A stretch of DNA of 64,000 bases from Prevotellaceae bacterium UBA4301 (GTDB lineage: Bacteria; Bacteroidota; Bacteroidia; Bacteroidales; Bacteroidaceae): assembly GCA_002395775.1 (NCBI GenBank), contig DGUV01000078.1:1-64000 (forward strand), written 5' to 3'. The position numbers were made by a program, and so were the translations under genes. Of this stretch, positions 17,939 through 26,493 are shown in pieces. The notes beneath the pieces were generated by a model. That model saw only the letters and a program-made list of their open reading frames with translations, made no database searches and was not told the origin of the DNA. Within the stretch, counting starts at the first letter, position 1, and each line of letters begins with the position of its first letter.

Positions 17939-19360
17939 TCATTGGAGATGGCAATCGCCAATGTAGTACACTTCCGTACTGATTTCCCCCAGGTTGGGGG
18001 TCGAACCCGTCTGTGCCGTCTGAATCTTCACGAAGTCGATGTATTCCAGGTTCACCGGTTGGCCGTCCCATGTGCGCGCGTTCGATATCTTGTAGTAGCC
18101 CATCTTGCCGGCAGGTCCGTCCGTGAAGTCGATGTCGCTCAGGTTGTCGGCATAGCCCCAGTCGTAGGGTGGGATGTCGGAGATGCCCGACTCGTAGGTG
18201 CTGCGGTCGCGCAGTCGCGAGCCGAAGTAGGTGTGCTTCGTGCCCTCAATCCATGGTTGCCAGTAGTAGTCCGACGGGTTCCAGTAGCTCATGTAGGGGA
18301 TGTAGCCCGTGTCGCCGTTCGTGTCGCGCCAGCCAGTGTACGACTTAGGTTTCTCGGGACGGAAGTAGGTGATGGCATACTCCACGCTATGGTTGTCGGT
18401 GCCATATTCCGAACCGGCCAGCTCGAACCACTGGTCGTTGGGCAGGCCGTCGCCGTTGTCGTCCTGGCTCACCCAGATGATGCCCGGCTCAGACTGGTAG
18501 CTGAAGGGGTTGCCCTTGATGCAGAGGTCGTAAGCGGATTGGCCATTAACCAATTCGTTGTTGACCACGCTGTGGTCGAAACCCGCTATCAAATAGCCGC
18601 CCTGTCCGCCCAGGCTCACCGACCACTTGCGGCTGAAGTGGGCCAGCACCGAGTCGCAGGCCTGCTCGTGGGTGCAGCCGTCGGGATAGCTCTTGCCCGT
18701 GATGATGTAGCCGTTCACCTGATGGCCCGGCGCAGGCATGTAGGCATATACCTTGTTGACCATGGCCTGCCCCTTCGAACTGCGGCGATACGTGCCGGCA
18801 GGCGGACACACCGTGATGAAGAACTCCTGCGAGCGTCCGCTCTCCTCGTCGCGAAGCACCACGCTGTGGCGTCCCTCGGTCGCAGCCGTGAACACCGTTG
18901 CCACCTCCCGTTCCGTGCCAGTCATGTAGGCCTTCACCTTGATGGTCCTGCCCTGGGCCACATTGATTTCGGTCCATGGCACTTGCCATCCGCTGTGCTC
19001 GGGAATCTCGGGCAGTTCCACGTTGGTGTTCTCCGTGACGGTAATCTTCACCTCGTCCTCCACCTTGCCGAAGCGGTTGTTGATGGTCAGCTTCACGAAG
19101 TATTCGCCCGGGGTGTCGGTCGTGAAGGTGTAGTAGTTGTCGTGCCCCACCACCTTGCCCTCTATGGTCCACACATAGACCGATGTCTCGTCCAGGTTCT
19201 CGATGTCGGGCACCAGTTGGATGCTCTCGCCCGTCTGTATGCGGAATCGACCCGACGACATCACCCACGTAATCTCAGGCAGGGGCCCTGTCACCTCGGG
19301 GTCGTCGTTACAGGCAACAAGCATGAGCAGGGGAGCCAGCAAAAGGAAAAATCTTTTCAT
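17939..19360 (-). CDS. PKD-type surface lipoprotein of the B12 operon
   Basis: A 473-residue lipoprotein with lipobox LLMLVACND (Cys about residue 17). Residues about 45-110 form a PKD-like Ig fold (YVWTIEGKVVGHDNYYTFTTDTPGEYFVKLTI), a second beta domain follows, and the C-terminal half has a calcium-loop-like DDNGDGLPND and many aromatic residues. Such proteins often accompany BtuB and BtuG in Bacteroidetes corrinoid loci, probably as surface accessory binders. Its ATG overlaps the stop of the upstream BtuG-like gene by 4 bp (ATGA). The exact function is not known from sequence. Confidence 0.75.
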   Translation of the reverse strand: MKRFFLLLAPLLMLVACNDDPEVTGPLPEITWVMSSGRFRIQTGESIQLVPDIENLDETSVYVWTIEGKVVGHDNYYTFTTDTPGEYFVKLTINNRFGKVEDEVKITVTENTNVELPEIPEHSGWQVPWTEINVAQGRTIKVKAYMTGTEREVATVFTAATEGRHSVVLRDEESGRSQEFFITVCPPAGTYRRSSKGQAMVNKVYAYMPAPGHQVNGYIITGKSYPDGCTHEQACDSVLAHFSRKWSVSLGGQGGYLIAGFDHSVVNNELVNGQSAYDLCIKGNPFSYQSEPGIIWVSQDDNGDGLPNDQWFELAGSEYGTDNHSVEYAITYFRPEKPKSYTGWRDTNGDTGYIPYMSYWNPSDYYWQPWIEGTKHTYFGSRLRDRSTYESGISDIPPYDWGYADNLSDIDFTDGPAGKMGYYKISNARTWDGQPVNLEYIDFVKIQTAQTGSTPNLGEISTEVYYIGDCHLQ

Positions 19361-20484
19361 TTGAATGCAAAACAGTTTGGAGTTATGCCCACGCGGAACT
19401 GGTCCAGGAGCGTACCGTCCTCGTCATAGCGATAGACCACGCCCGACTGACGATAGTCCACAGCGTCGGCCACATAAAGGTCGCCATTGTGCGGGTTGAC
19501 CCCGATGGCATAGAGGTAGTGGCGCCGTCCGTTGGCATTGCGCGGGGCTTCAATGAAGGGGCGCACGGGAACGTGCGAGGCCGTGATGTCCATGCGATAG
19601 ACATCGTTGTTTATCAGGTAGAGCACCGTGCCCGCGGGGTTCATGGCCACCACCACGTTGCCCTCGTCCGTGTCTAGAGCCTGGTCCATCTCCACGGTCA
19701 GCGTCTCGGCATCGATGCGGTAGAGGTGGGGGATGTTGTCGCCGAAGCTCTCGGCATCCATTTCGTATCCCCCGTCGGTAATCACCCACAGCTTGCCCCG
19801 TGCGTCCACGGCCATGCTCTTGGGCTGCCACGAACTCAGCACAATGCTGTCGCACACCTCGTCGCGCTCCGTGTCGATGACCAGAATCTTGTTCGAGTAG
19901 CTCCAGCAGTTGGTGAACACGCGCTTGCCCCACTGCACCATCTGCTCCGTGCTGTTGTAGCCGAACGACGCCTCCTGTCGGGTCGAGATGCTGCCGCGGT
20001 ATGCCATGGTGCGCGGGTTGAACACGGTGATGTAGGGCGAATAGAGGTCGGTGACGTAGGCTTTCTCGTCACTGAGGAAGTGGATGTAGCGCGGGTTGAT
20101 CATGTGTTCCGTCTGACCCGTGGTGAGCTGGCCGCGCACCTTGAACGATGCCGTGTCCAGTGCCCAGATGATGCCGCTGTTCTCCACGGCCACATAGGCC
20201 AGTCCGCCATGCAGCTGGATGGACTGGCCTGTGTCGCCCAACTTGGCACCTCCGTTGGCCCGCTGGAACACACCGTTCCTCACCTCCTTGCTCACGGGGT
20301 TGTAGTACGACAGTGTGCTGTTGCCCGCATTGAAGTTGCCCTCACACAGGACGAACACCCCCTTTCCCGTCCCCTCAAAGTCCTCGGTGGGGATGCCAGG
20401 GTCGGAATTGGAACATGCCGCCGTCAGCACGAGGGCCGACAGCAGCATGTTCACCTTATTATATAGATAGAGAGAGAGTTTCAC
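19357..20484 (-). CDS. BtuG-like beta-propeller lipoprotein (DUF5074/YncE type)
   Basis: A 375-residue surface lipoprotein. After the lipobox (LVLTAACSN) the protein opens with GVFVLCEGNFNAGNSTLSYY and continues with propeller-blade repeats such as IWALDTASFKVRGQLTT, KILVIDTERDEVCDSI and DLYVADAVDY. This matches the YncE-like seven-bladed propellers to which BtuG, a high-affinity surface corrinoid binder of gut Bacteroides, belongs. The operon position beside btuB under a cobalamin riboswitch supports the same role. The start is taken as GTG at 20484, which gives a normal lipoprotein signal; the ATG at 20448 would leave a very short one. The gap to the upstream gene is 4 bp. Confidence 0.82.
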   Translation of the reverse strand: MKLSLYLYNKVNMLLSALVLTAACSNSDPGIPTEDFEGTGKGVFVLCEGNFNAGNSTLSYYNPVSKEVRNGVFQRANGGAKLGDTGQSIQLHGGLAYVAVENSGIIWALDTASFKVRGQLTTGQTEHMINPRYIHFLSDEKAYVTDLYSPYITVFNPRTMAYRGSISTRQEASFGYNSTEQMVQWGKRVFTNCWSYSNKILVIDTERDEVCDSIVLSSWQPKSMAVDARGKLWVITDGGYEMDAESFGDNIPHLYRIDAETLTVEMDQALDTDEGNVVVAMNPAGTVLYLINNDVYRMDITASHVPVRPFIEAPRNANGRRHYLYAIGVNPHNGDLYVADAVDYRQSGVVYRYDEDGTLLDQFRVGITPNCFAFK

Positions 20485-20488
20485 GCAG

Positions 20489-21208
20489 TTAGTCCATTAC
20501 GACTCTTACGTTGTCAAACGCAAAGTATTTGGGATGCTTCACGCCCCAGTTCGACTTGTCGCTGCCGTCCATCGTGAAGGTCAGGCTGTTCACCTTGCCC
20601 AGGCTGGAGAGGTCGATGCGCTTCCAAGTCTTCAGGATGTTGCCGTCGCGGGCAAAGTCCACGTCCATCTTCGCACCATTGTCGGCCGTGATGGTCAGCA
20701 CCATGTTGTCGCCAGCCTCGGTCAGGGCCTTGGCATAGCCGTCGCCATAGGTCTCCACGCCCAGCAGGTAGGTGGTGGGGCATACGTCCATCGAGCGAAT
20801 CATGCGCTTCACGCCCTTGGCAAAGTGCAGGGTGGCGTCGCAATACACCACGGCAAAGTTCTGGCTGCCGTTCGACACGGGCACTTCCAGCTGGTAGTTG
20901 TAGTTGCTGTGCTTCTCCAGGCTGTCACAAACATAGTTCGAAACGGCAATGCCACCCTCGCTGTAGCCATACGTTCCGCCCCAGGCACGGGTCAGTCCAC
21001 CCTGCAGACCGGTGATATGGTCGCTCCAGTCATAGGTGTCCTTGCCCTCGCCATAGAGCAGGGGACCGTTGTACTGAGGATTGTCCACCAGAGCCGTCCA
21101 CTGGTCGCCCTCAAAGGTCAGGATGGTCATGTTCTCTTCGTCGCTTTCGCACGATGTCATAGCAAAGCCCGCACACAGAGCCACTGCCAAATAAAGAAAC
21201 TTTTTCAT
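20489..21208 (-). CDS. DUF4465-type lipoprotein, first gene of the B12 operon
   Basis: A 239-residue lipoprotein with signal MKKFLYLAVALCAGFAMTSC. The mature part has the DUF4465 look: LTFEGDQWTAL, YDWSDHITGLQGGLTRAWGGTYGYSEGGIAVSNY, and QNFAVVYCDA. These beta-sandwich proteins are frequent in Bacteroidetes corrinoid-uptake loci; a surface B12-binding class called BtuH has been described, and whether this belongs to it needs structural comparison. The ATG at 21208 is chosen because it opens the signal peptide; the open frame further upstream runs into the riboswitch. About 75 bp separate it from the B12 box. Confidence 0.8.
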   Translation of the reverse strand: MKKFLYLAVALCAGFAMTSCESDEENMTILTFEGDQWTALVDNPQYNGPLLYGEGKDTYDWSDHITGLQGGLTRAWGGTYGYSEGGIAVSNYVCDSLEKHSNYNYQLEVPVSNGSQNFAVVYCDATLHFAKGVKRMIRSMDVCPTTYLLGVETYGDGYAKALTEAGDNMVLTITADNGAKMDVDFARDGNILKTWKRIDLSSLGKVNSLTFTMDGSDKSNWGVKHPKYFAFDNVRVVMD

Positions 21209-21283
21209 TTGGGTATAATTTATAGAATTAAACATTAAAATAGTTCCATACGTTCTGTCCTCGCAGCGTTTTGTTGGATGGAA

Positions 21284-21436
21284 AAGGCGGCAGGTCTTCT
21301 GACTCGTCGCTCGGGGCAAACGTCTTCCCAAGGGGGTTGCACCTCAGTGACTTCATTGTTTGCACCATGACATGGCGACTCACAGCAGCGGGACTGTCCG
21401 GGACTTTCACCCGATTCCCTTATCCGCTTTCCGTGG
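21284..21436 (-). promoter_or_regulatory. cobalamin riboswitch
   Basis: Read on the minus strand, the region carries the conserved blocks of the adenosylcobalamin aptamer in order: GGTGAAAGTCCCGGACAGTC, CCCGCTGCTGTGA, GTCACTG...GGGAAG, and the B12 box GAGTCAGAAGACCTGCC (about 21293-21309). It precedes the DUF4465-BtuG-PKD-BtuB-BtuF-BtuC genes and would shut off the operon when cobalamin is plentiful. Confidence 0.95.
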
Positions 21437-21439
21437 GTG

Positions 21440-21471
21440 CAAAGTTACGCAAAGTTGAGAGAAGTTCCAAA
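21440..21471 (-). promoter_or_regulatory. promoter of the B12 operon
   Basis: Minus-strand TAACTTTG (21440-21447) with TTTG (21468-21471) exactly 20 bp upstream, directly before the riboswitch. The -33 box lies within the first copy of a 40 bp direct repeat. Confidence 0.85.
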
Positions 21472-21581
21472 TTTTAGAGCAGCGAATGCAGAGTTATGCT
21501 TGCATAAACTTTGCTGAGTCGCGATAAAATAAGGGCGAAGCCCAAATTTTAGAGCAGCGAATGCAGAGCTATGCTTGCATA
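21467..21581. repeat. 40 bp direct repeat, two copies
   Basis: Copies at 21467-21506 and 21542-21581 match at 39 of 40 positions by eye (one T/C change). Each includes AATTTTAGAGCAGCGAATGC and ATGCTTGCATA. The first copy covers the -33 box of the B12 promoter; between them is a small GGGCGAAGCCC palindrome. Confidence 0.85.
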
Positions 21582-21591
21582 TTACAAAAAA

Positions 21592-21622
21592 CTCCCTCCC
21601 AACCACGTGGGTAGGGAGGGAG
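21592..21622 (-). terminator. terminator after the antitoxin gene
   Basis: CTCCCTCCC / GGGAGGGAG stem followed on the minus strand by a T-run (AGTTTTTTG). It is nearly the same as the terminators at 22309-22339 and 26395-26425. Confidence 0.85.
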
Positions 21623-21632
21623 TGAAATGAGT

Positions 21633-21944
21633 TTATCCTAATGACAAAGGCTTTACAATGTCTATACGAAACCCTAAAGCCGAGATGATACGATAGAACA
21701 TGGCAACACTTGGTTCCACATAGCCATTCTCAATGCGAGAAATATAACTCTTAGTTGTATGAACACGACGAGCCAATTCCGACTGAGTCACCTTTGCCTC
21801 TCGTCGGGCATCTTGTAATACCTGGCTGGTATAGAAAGTATAAGCCTCGTCGTCGAATGCTTCTCTCTCTGCTGTTCCATGCTCGCCATACTTCTGAGCC
21901 AACACGGCACTATAGTCTTTTACCTGATGATTGTTTGTCTGCAT
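21633..21944 (-). CDS. XRE-family antitoxin (HigA-like)
   Basis: A 103-residue DNA-binding antitoxin. Residues about 40-95 form a helix-turn-helix (VTQSELARRVHTTKSYISRIENGYVEPS) of the XRE/Cro type. The N-terminal 38 residues probably contact the toxin. The gene overlaps the end of the toxin gene by 35 bp, and the toxin-first order is characteristic of HigBA systems. The antitoxin would neutralise the toxin and repress the shared promoter. Confidence 0.88.
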   Translation of the reverse strand: MQTNNHQVKDYSAVLAQKYGEHGTAEREAFDDEAYTFYTSQVLQDARREAKVTQSELARRVHTTKSYISRIENGYVEPSVAMFYRIISALGFRIDIVKPLSLG

Positions 21945-22257
21945 AATATGCCTCCTTTATTTTTAAAGCTTTCTCAATTTCCGACTTTGGTGTTTTTTGT
22001 GACTTCTTTTCAAAACCATTGAACAATACAACAATCTGCCCTTCGTCAAAGATAAAAAACACGCGATAGATGTTCCCTGCAAATGACATCCTCAGTTCAT
22101 ACAAACCGTCGCGTATTAATTTAATAAACTTGACGGGCAGGCGGTCCTCTGTTTCCAATAAGGATAATATGTAATCAATTTTACGAATTTCCCCAGGTGT
22201 AAGAGTCTGCAGAAATTTTTCAAAGTATCCACCGTATGTCTTAATGGTTCGTTTCAT
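21910..22257 (-). CDS. RelE/HigB-type toxin (Gp49-like)
   Basis: A 115-residue basic protein of the RelE/ParE/HigB superfamily. Typical phrases are LIRDGLYELRMSFAGNIYRVFFIFDEGQIVVLFNGFEKKSQKTPKSEIEKAL; family members cut mRNA at the ribosome. It lies first in the pair, with the antitoxin gene overlapping its 3' end. A -7 box (22262-22269) stands right before its ATG. The extreme C-terminus extends past the usual fold and overlaps the antitoxin start. Confidence 0.88.
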   Translation of the reverse strand: MKRTIKTYGGYFEKFLQTLTPGEIRKIDYILSLLETEDRLPVKFIKLIRDGLYELRMSFAGNIYRVFFIFDEGQIVVLFNGFEKKSQKTPKSEIEKALKIKEAYYADKQSSGKRL

Positions 22258-22261
22258 GTCG

Positions 22262-22269
22262 CAAAGTTA
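22262..22269 (-). promoter_or_regulatory. -7 box of the toxin-antitoxin promoter
   Basis: Minus-strand TAACTTTG only 5 bp before the toxin ATG, so the mRNA would be leaderless or nearly so. A matching TTTG -33 box was not found. Confidence 0.5.
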
Positions 22270-22308
22270 CGAAATAGTTTTAATATATGGAAACTTTTCT
22301 ACAAAAAA

Positions 22309-22339
22309 CTCCCTCCCAACCATTGCGGTCGGGAGGGAG
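22309..22339 (-). terminator. terminator after the first small-peptide gene
   Basis: CTCCCTCCC / GGGAGGGAG stem with a T-run on the minus strand. It lies 70 bp after the peptide stop. The gap also holds a second hairpin, CGCCC...GGGCG, around 22353-22392. Confidence 0.85.
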
Positions 22340-22407
22340 CATTCTATGGATAGGCTCGCCCCGTTAAACAGTTAAACTCTTAAACAGGGCGAAGCCCGAT
22401 TAAACTT

Positions 22408-22572
22408 TTACTCAGCCTCGTTTTCACCCCAGATGTCCCAGGTGTTGTTCTCTTCTTTTACCCAGCCGCCATCGTCGCCTTCGACAGTGGAACCGCTGAT
22501 TTTAATAAGGAGCTGGCTTTCGAGGTGCAGGTTCTCGATACAGGTTTCGGGTTGCAAATATGACTTTTTCAT
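22408..22572 (-). CDS. 54-residue acidic peptide, MKKSYLQPET family, copy 1
   Basis: A 54-residue peptide beginning MKKSYLQPETCIENL and ending EENNTWDIWGENEAE. It has no signal peptide hydrophobic core, one cysteine, a short hydrophobic patch (SQLLIKI) and an acidic, Trp-rich tail. A second copy at 26494-26655 shares the first ten residues and the last fifteen with two changes, while the middle differs. That pattern of conserved ends with a variable centre argues for real coding. Each copy follows a giant sorted surface protein and ends at the same terminator type. I recognise the N-terminal style (MKKxYxxPxxE) from short Bacteroidales proteins of unknown role; no function is assigned. Confidence 0.75.
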   Translation of the reverse strand: MKKSYLQPETCIENLHLESQLLIKISGSTVEGDDGGWVKEENNTWDIWGENEAE

Positions 22573-22575
22573 AGC

Positions 22576-22616
22576 TAATATCAATTATGAATTATGAATT
22601 ACGAATTATGAATTAC
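22576..22616. repeat. short-word repeat (AATTATGAATTA type)
   Basis: Tandem AATTATG and AATTACG words run from just upstream of the small-peptide ATG into the stop codon of the 1197-residue gene. Confidence 0.75.
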
Positions 22617-25600
22617 TTTACAACCACCTTTCGTCCGTTCTTGACGTAGATGCCGCGAGTGGCCTTGCTTACGCGCTGGCCAGCCAGGTTGTAGATGGCT
22701 TCATTGCCCGTTGTCAACTGTCCATTCTCAATGGCCTCGATGGCATCGGTGTCGCCGAAGTTCAGCTTCAGACCCTTCACCTCAACTGCAACGGCACTGG
22801 CGGGCAGATAAGCACGATTGGCCTTCAGCGTGGTGCCGGTCCATTTGTAGAAACCAACTTCACCGTCTTTCTGGCCCAGGAAGTAGTCGGTCTCGGCAGC
22901 AACGGTCGTGGCGTAGAACACACCGGTAAGCGTGCTTGCGACAGGAGCGTTAACATAGTCGGTGCCCAGCGTTGCAGTGGCAGTGGCAGCAGTGCCCTTC
23001 AGCATGACGGGAGTACCTGCGGGAACCGTGGTCAGGGCTTCGCTCAGGTCGAGCTCGGTCTTGTCAGTGTTGATTGTGAGCGTATAAGCCTCAGCACCAT
23101 CGAGTGTCACGTCGTAGGGAACGCACAGCGTTGCATAGTAGTCGCTACCTACAGCATTGAGGGAGAGGGGCAGGGCGCTGACTTTCTCCAGAGCCCAACT
23201 GGTGTAGCGTGTGTTGGTGGAGGCGTTGATGGGAACATTGCCGCCACGGTCTGCACTTGCTGAGACGTCGCCGTTGTCGTAGAAGTTGGCTGTGGCAGAT
23301 TTGATGGCGTAACCGCCATTGGTCAAACCATCCTGGAATACAACGGCAGAGGCAGCATCGCCGGTTACCCATGCCCATGCGTTTGCTGTCATGCCGTTGG
23401 ACATGCCTGAACCGAAGTTGACGAGCGTGTTGCCGTCGAAGTAGAAGATGGTGGATGCGTCGGTAGCGGTGCTCATGGCAAACTTGTTGTTGCTGGCCAG
23501 GCCTGCAGCCAGATACATGCCGCTGGTCTTGCCCTTGATGCGATAGTAGCCTGCACCGGGCATGTTGAGGGAGACACCCTCCAGCATCAGCTGAACCATA
23601 GCCAGGTTCTCGTCGGAATATCCTTGTGTCTTCATTCCACTGATGATAGTGGCAACTTGCGTTGTATAATCAGTACCTTCTACCGTAAGGTTATACTGGC
23701 CGGGTTCTGTACCAAAGTTAATGGCTTCGAGTTGGGCTATTAAGTCGTAGTATAACATCTCACCCTCATGAATCTCGGTAGCCACGAACGTCGATCCTAA
23801 GTCATAGCCGCCTGTCCAGTAGGCCAGATTGGCAGTAGAGCGCTGGTTCATGGCATAACCTTCTTCGTTGAAGAGGAAGAAACCGTTGGTCAGCAGACCG
23901 CTGTGGTATGCATAGAATTTCTCGTAGGTCTGTGTGCCGGGAGCGGCCAGGGTTACATAGGTATTGCCACCATTGTTGCCACCGCTGGCTGCACTTGCAG
24001 AACCCAGCACGAGACCGGTGCCTGCGGCACGGTTGATAATCTGGAACCCAGCATAGGGGTTGCCGATGAAGGCCCATTGTACGGTCTCATCGTTGGCGTC
24101 TGTTGTAGGCAGGGTGACATTGGGTGTACCATCGGCCACGTAGGTGGGATAGTTGGCATCCTTAATTCTCAGCTTGTACCAAATGGGTTCGGTCGTGTCA
24201 GCTGTGAACTTGAAGTTGGGATTCTCCTTCAGCGTCGCGGTGAACTCAATGGTAGTGTTCGTCTCACTAATAGTTACGTCAACGGTGTTGTAGTCGTAGA
24301 AGTTAGTCAGCTGATACTCTGCGGGCAGGCTGGTGATGTTGGCTCCCATCGTTGTGCCTTGGGGCTCGGAGGTGAAAAGAACGTTGTTATCTACATCTTT
24401 CACCACATAGGTAACGGTAATAGAGGGGTGGAAGTACTCTTCCAGTGCAGCCAAAGCTTCGGTCGGGTCGAAGTCGGCGGCCTCCTCGATAATGTATTGG
24501 TTACCGTCATCATGCGTGGTCCAGTTGTTAACTACGATACCTGTAGCATAGCTGCTGACATTTACGCCATTGCTGCCCATACCAGCATAGTGGTAGGGTA
24601 ATGTGGTTGCAGTAAAGCTAATGGGTGTCACGTTACTCAAGTCATCAGTCAGTATGGGTTGATTCGCAACGTTATTTATAGTTTGAGGTTTACCTACAAA
24701 CTTGCTATCAGCGACACTATAGAGATAATATTTGTCCTCATAACTGATGATGGCGAAATTGCCGGCCGTGTAGCTGGTGCCAAAGGTGGATACCATTTGA
24801 GTGCCATTGGTGCCAAGTGAACCTCGGACAGTAGTCAGTGTATATGCTTTATTGTTGCTCAGTTTTGTAATAGGATAGACTATACTGCTCTTGAGCGTGC
24901 GAACGACCTTGATGGTACAGTCGGTTGTACCGATAGTTCCTTCGGTGGTGTAGTCATAGTAGGTGTAGCCCGTCAGCGAACTGGGAATAGCCACTTCACT
25001 GTTCTTGTTCTGGACGGTTGTCACGGAGGAGACCAGCGTGGTGCCGTCGCTCTCGTAGAGTTCGTAGGTGACATTGACCGTGGTGCTGGTCAGAGCCGTG
25101 TTGATCTCGTTAATCTGTGCCACCTGTGCATCCGTCAGCGCATCTGCATTTGCGGGCAATGTATTGTATATGGAAACAGCTGCATCAATGTCCTCGTTGG
25201 CAGGCATAATGTAGAACTCCGAGAAGGTGAAGAAAACATGACCGGCGTTATTCTGGGCATTGTTATTTGTAGCAGTCACGGTGAAACGGACATACTTATA
25301 GGAGGCACCCAGAGAAATCTTATCGGAAGCATATTCAATGACGGCTGCATTCGTGGGCAGTCCGCTATTGATGGTCGTAATCTCTGTGAAAGTGGTACCG
25401 TCGTTGCTACCAGAGATGGTGATGCTCGTCGGGCGGTTGTTGTTGTTCTGGCTGCGCTTCTTGTAGTAGAAGTGAATGGCATCTACAGCCTCAGTCAGTT
25501 CTGCCTGCAGGTACTGGTCTTCATCGGGGCCTTCATTGCCATAGGCTCCATGGAAATACGTTGTATATTCACCATCAAGCAATGCCTCGTAAGAACCCTC

Positions 25601-26206
25601 AGCCGATGATTTGGCGTTGGAAATGTATTTCGTGGCATCCTTCACCAGACCGTTAGCCGACTGGATGGCATTTATCCAACCCTTAGCCGTGTTGTAAGCA
25701 GCTACCTTTTCTGCGGGGATATCCTCAACAAAAATCTTGAAGGAACCACCATCGCTGGAGGCAGCTTGAATGCGACCGGAGTTGAGACCAGAATAAACGA
25801 AGGAGGTGGCGGAAGAGGTTACAACAATGTTCTCACCAGTAGCGGCAACGACAGCAGCTTCACCATTAGGTGTAACCGTTACTTGTGCTCCAAAGGTGGG
25901 GCAATTGAGTTCAAAACCTGTAATCTTGTAGCCATCTTCAACAGAAAGAGAATAAGTACAGCTTGTGGATGTTCCAGGGGCCATGCGACCATTATCGGCA
26001 TTAATGTTGTTGGCTGAGGCTGTCAACGTAACAGCAGGCTTGCCGGCTTCATTGGACACCCATTTAGCAATCCAACCAGTGGTCACAACAGCGTTGCTCC
26101 CATTGTAGAAAGAACCTGTTGATTTGTCAAACGTAATGGTGTACGTTTCTGCCCAAGCCCCTGCAGTCGTCAGCAGGGCAAAGAGCATAAGTAAAAGTTT
26201 TTTCAT
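22613..26206 (-). CDS. giant secreted adhesin-like protein with F5/8C domain and sorting tail
   Basis: A 1197-residue secreted protein with signal peptide MKKLLLMLFALLTTAGAWA. Residues about 190-335 look like a coagulation factor 5/8 type C (discoidin-like, sugar-binding) domain: LLDGEYTTYFHGAYG, YLQAELTEAVDAIHFYYKKR, TSITISGSNDGTTFTEI. Further beta-rich modules follow, including VTYVVKDVDNNVLFTSEPQG repeats of the MucBP-like kind. The C-terminal 35 residues (AIYNLAGQRVSKATRGIY, ending GRKVVVK) form the Bacteroidales cell-surface sorting tail. Before it, the linker IENGQLTTGN is coded by a short-word repeat. No catalytic motif was found; a glycan-binding surface role is inferred. It is followed by a small-peptide gene. 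Confidence 0.8.
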   Translation of the reverse strand: MKKLLLMLFALLTTAGAWAETYTITFDKSTGSFYNGSNAVVTTGWIAKWVSNEAGKPAVTLTASANNINADNGRMAPGTSTSCTYSLSVEDGYKITGFELNCPTFGAQVTVTPNGEAAVVAATGENIVVTSSATSFVYSGLNSGRIQAASSDGGSFKIFVEDIPAEKVAAYNTAKGWINAIQSANGLVKDATKYISNAKSSAEGSYEALLDGEYTTYFHGAYGNEGPDEDQYLQAELTEAVDAIHFYYKKRSQNNNNRPTSITISGSNDGTTFTEITTINSGLPTNAAVIEYASDKISLGASYKYVRFTVTATNNNAQNNAGHVFFTFSEFYIMPANEDIDAAVSIYNTLPANADALTDAQVAQINEINTALTSTTVNVTYELYESDGTTLVSSVTTVQNKNSEVAIPSSLTGYTYYDYTTEGTIGTTDCTIKVVRTLKSSIVYPITKLSNNKAYTLTTVRGSLGTNGTQMVSTFGTSYTAGNFAIISYEDKYYLYSVADSKFVGKPQTINNVANQPILTDDLSNVTPISFTATTLPYHYAGMGSNGVNVSSYATGIVVNNWTTHDDGNQYIIEEAADFDPTEALAALEEYFHPSITVTYVVKDVDNNVLFTSEPQGTTMGANITSLPAEYQLTNFYDYNTVDVTISETNTTIEFTATLKENPNFKFTADTTEPIWYKLRIKDANYPTYVADGTPNVTLPTTDANDETVQWAFIGNPYAGFQIINRAAGTGLVLGSASAASGGNNGGNTYVTLAAPGTQTYEKFYAYHSGLLTNGFFLFNEEGYAMNQRSTANLAYWTGGYDLGSTFVATEIHEGEMLYYDLIAQLEAINFGTEPGQYNLTVEGTDYTTQVATIISGMKTQGYSDENLAMVQLMLEGVSLNMPGAGYYRIKGKTSGMYLAAGLASNNKFAMSTATDASTIFYFDGNTLVNFGSGMSNGMTANAWAWVTGDAASAVVFQDGLTNGGYAIKSATANFYDNGDVSASADRGGNVPINASTNTRYTSWALEKVSALPLSLNAVGSDYYATLCVPYDVTLDGAEAYTLTINTDKTELDLSEALTTVPAGTPVMLKGTAATATATLGTDYVNAPVASTLTGVFYATTVAAETDYFLGQKDGEVGFYKWTGTTLKANRAYLPASAVAVEVKGLKLNFGDTDAIEAIENGQLTTGNEAIYNLAGQRVSKATRGIYVKNGRKVVVK

Positions 26207-26295
26207 AGTTTTTATTGGTTATATAATTAATAGTGTTTCCTCTTTCGCGTGCGTGTATTATTAAATATGGTATATAGATTGAACATGAATCGGGG

Positions 26296-26303
26296 CAAAG
26301 ATA
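26296..26303 (-). promoter_or_regulatory. -7 box upstream of the 1197-residue protein gene
   Basis: Minus-strand TATCTTTG, about 90 bp before the ATG, giving a leader of roughly 80 nt. No good -33 box is visible. The remaining gap to the previous gene holds the terminator at 26395 and AT-rich sequence. Confidence 0.5.
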
Positions 26304-26394
26304 TGAAATAAAGTTTAATATTTAAAGTTTAACGCTCTTTTTTTTGTTTTTTTTCGAGTTATCGACATAAATGAGGGGCTATAATGCAAAAAAA

Positions 26395-26425
26395 CTCCCT
26401 CCCAACCATTGCGGTCGGGAGGGAG
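26395..26425 (-). terminator. terminator after the second small-peptide gene
   Basis: CTCCCTCCC / GGGAGGGAG stem with T-run on the minus strand. About 110 bp including this hairpin and the peptide 3' end are almost the same as 22303-22414. Confidence 0.85.
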
Positions 26426-26493
26426 CACTCTATGGATAGGCTCGCCCCGTTAAACTGTTAAACTTTTAAACAGGGCGAAGCCCGATTAAACTT

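Noticed and set aside
21209..21331. upstream extension of the DUF4465 protein
   Set aside because: It would translate the riboswitch expression region; the lipoprotein signal begins at 21208.
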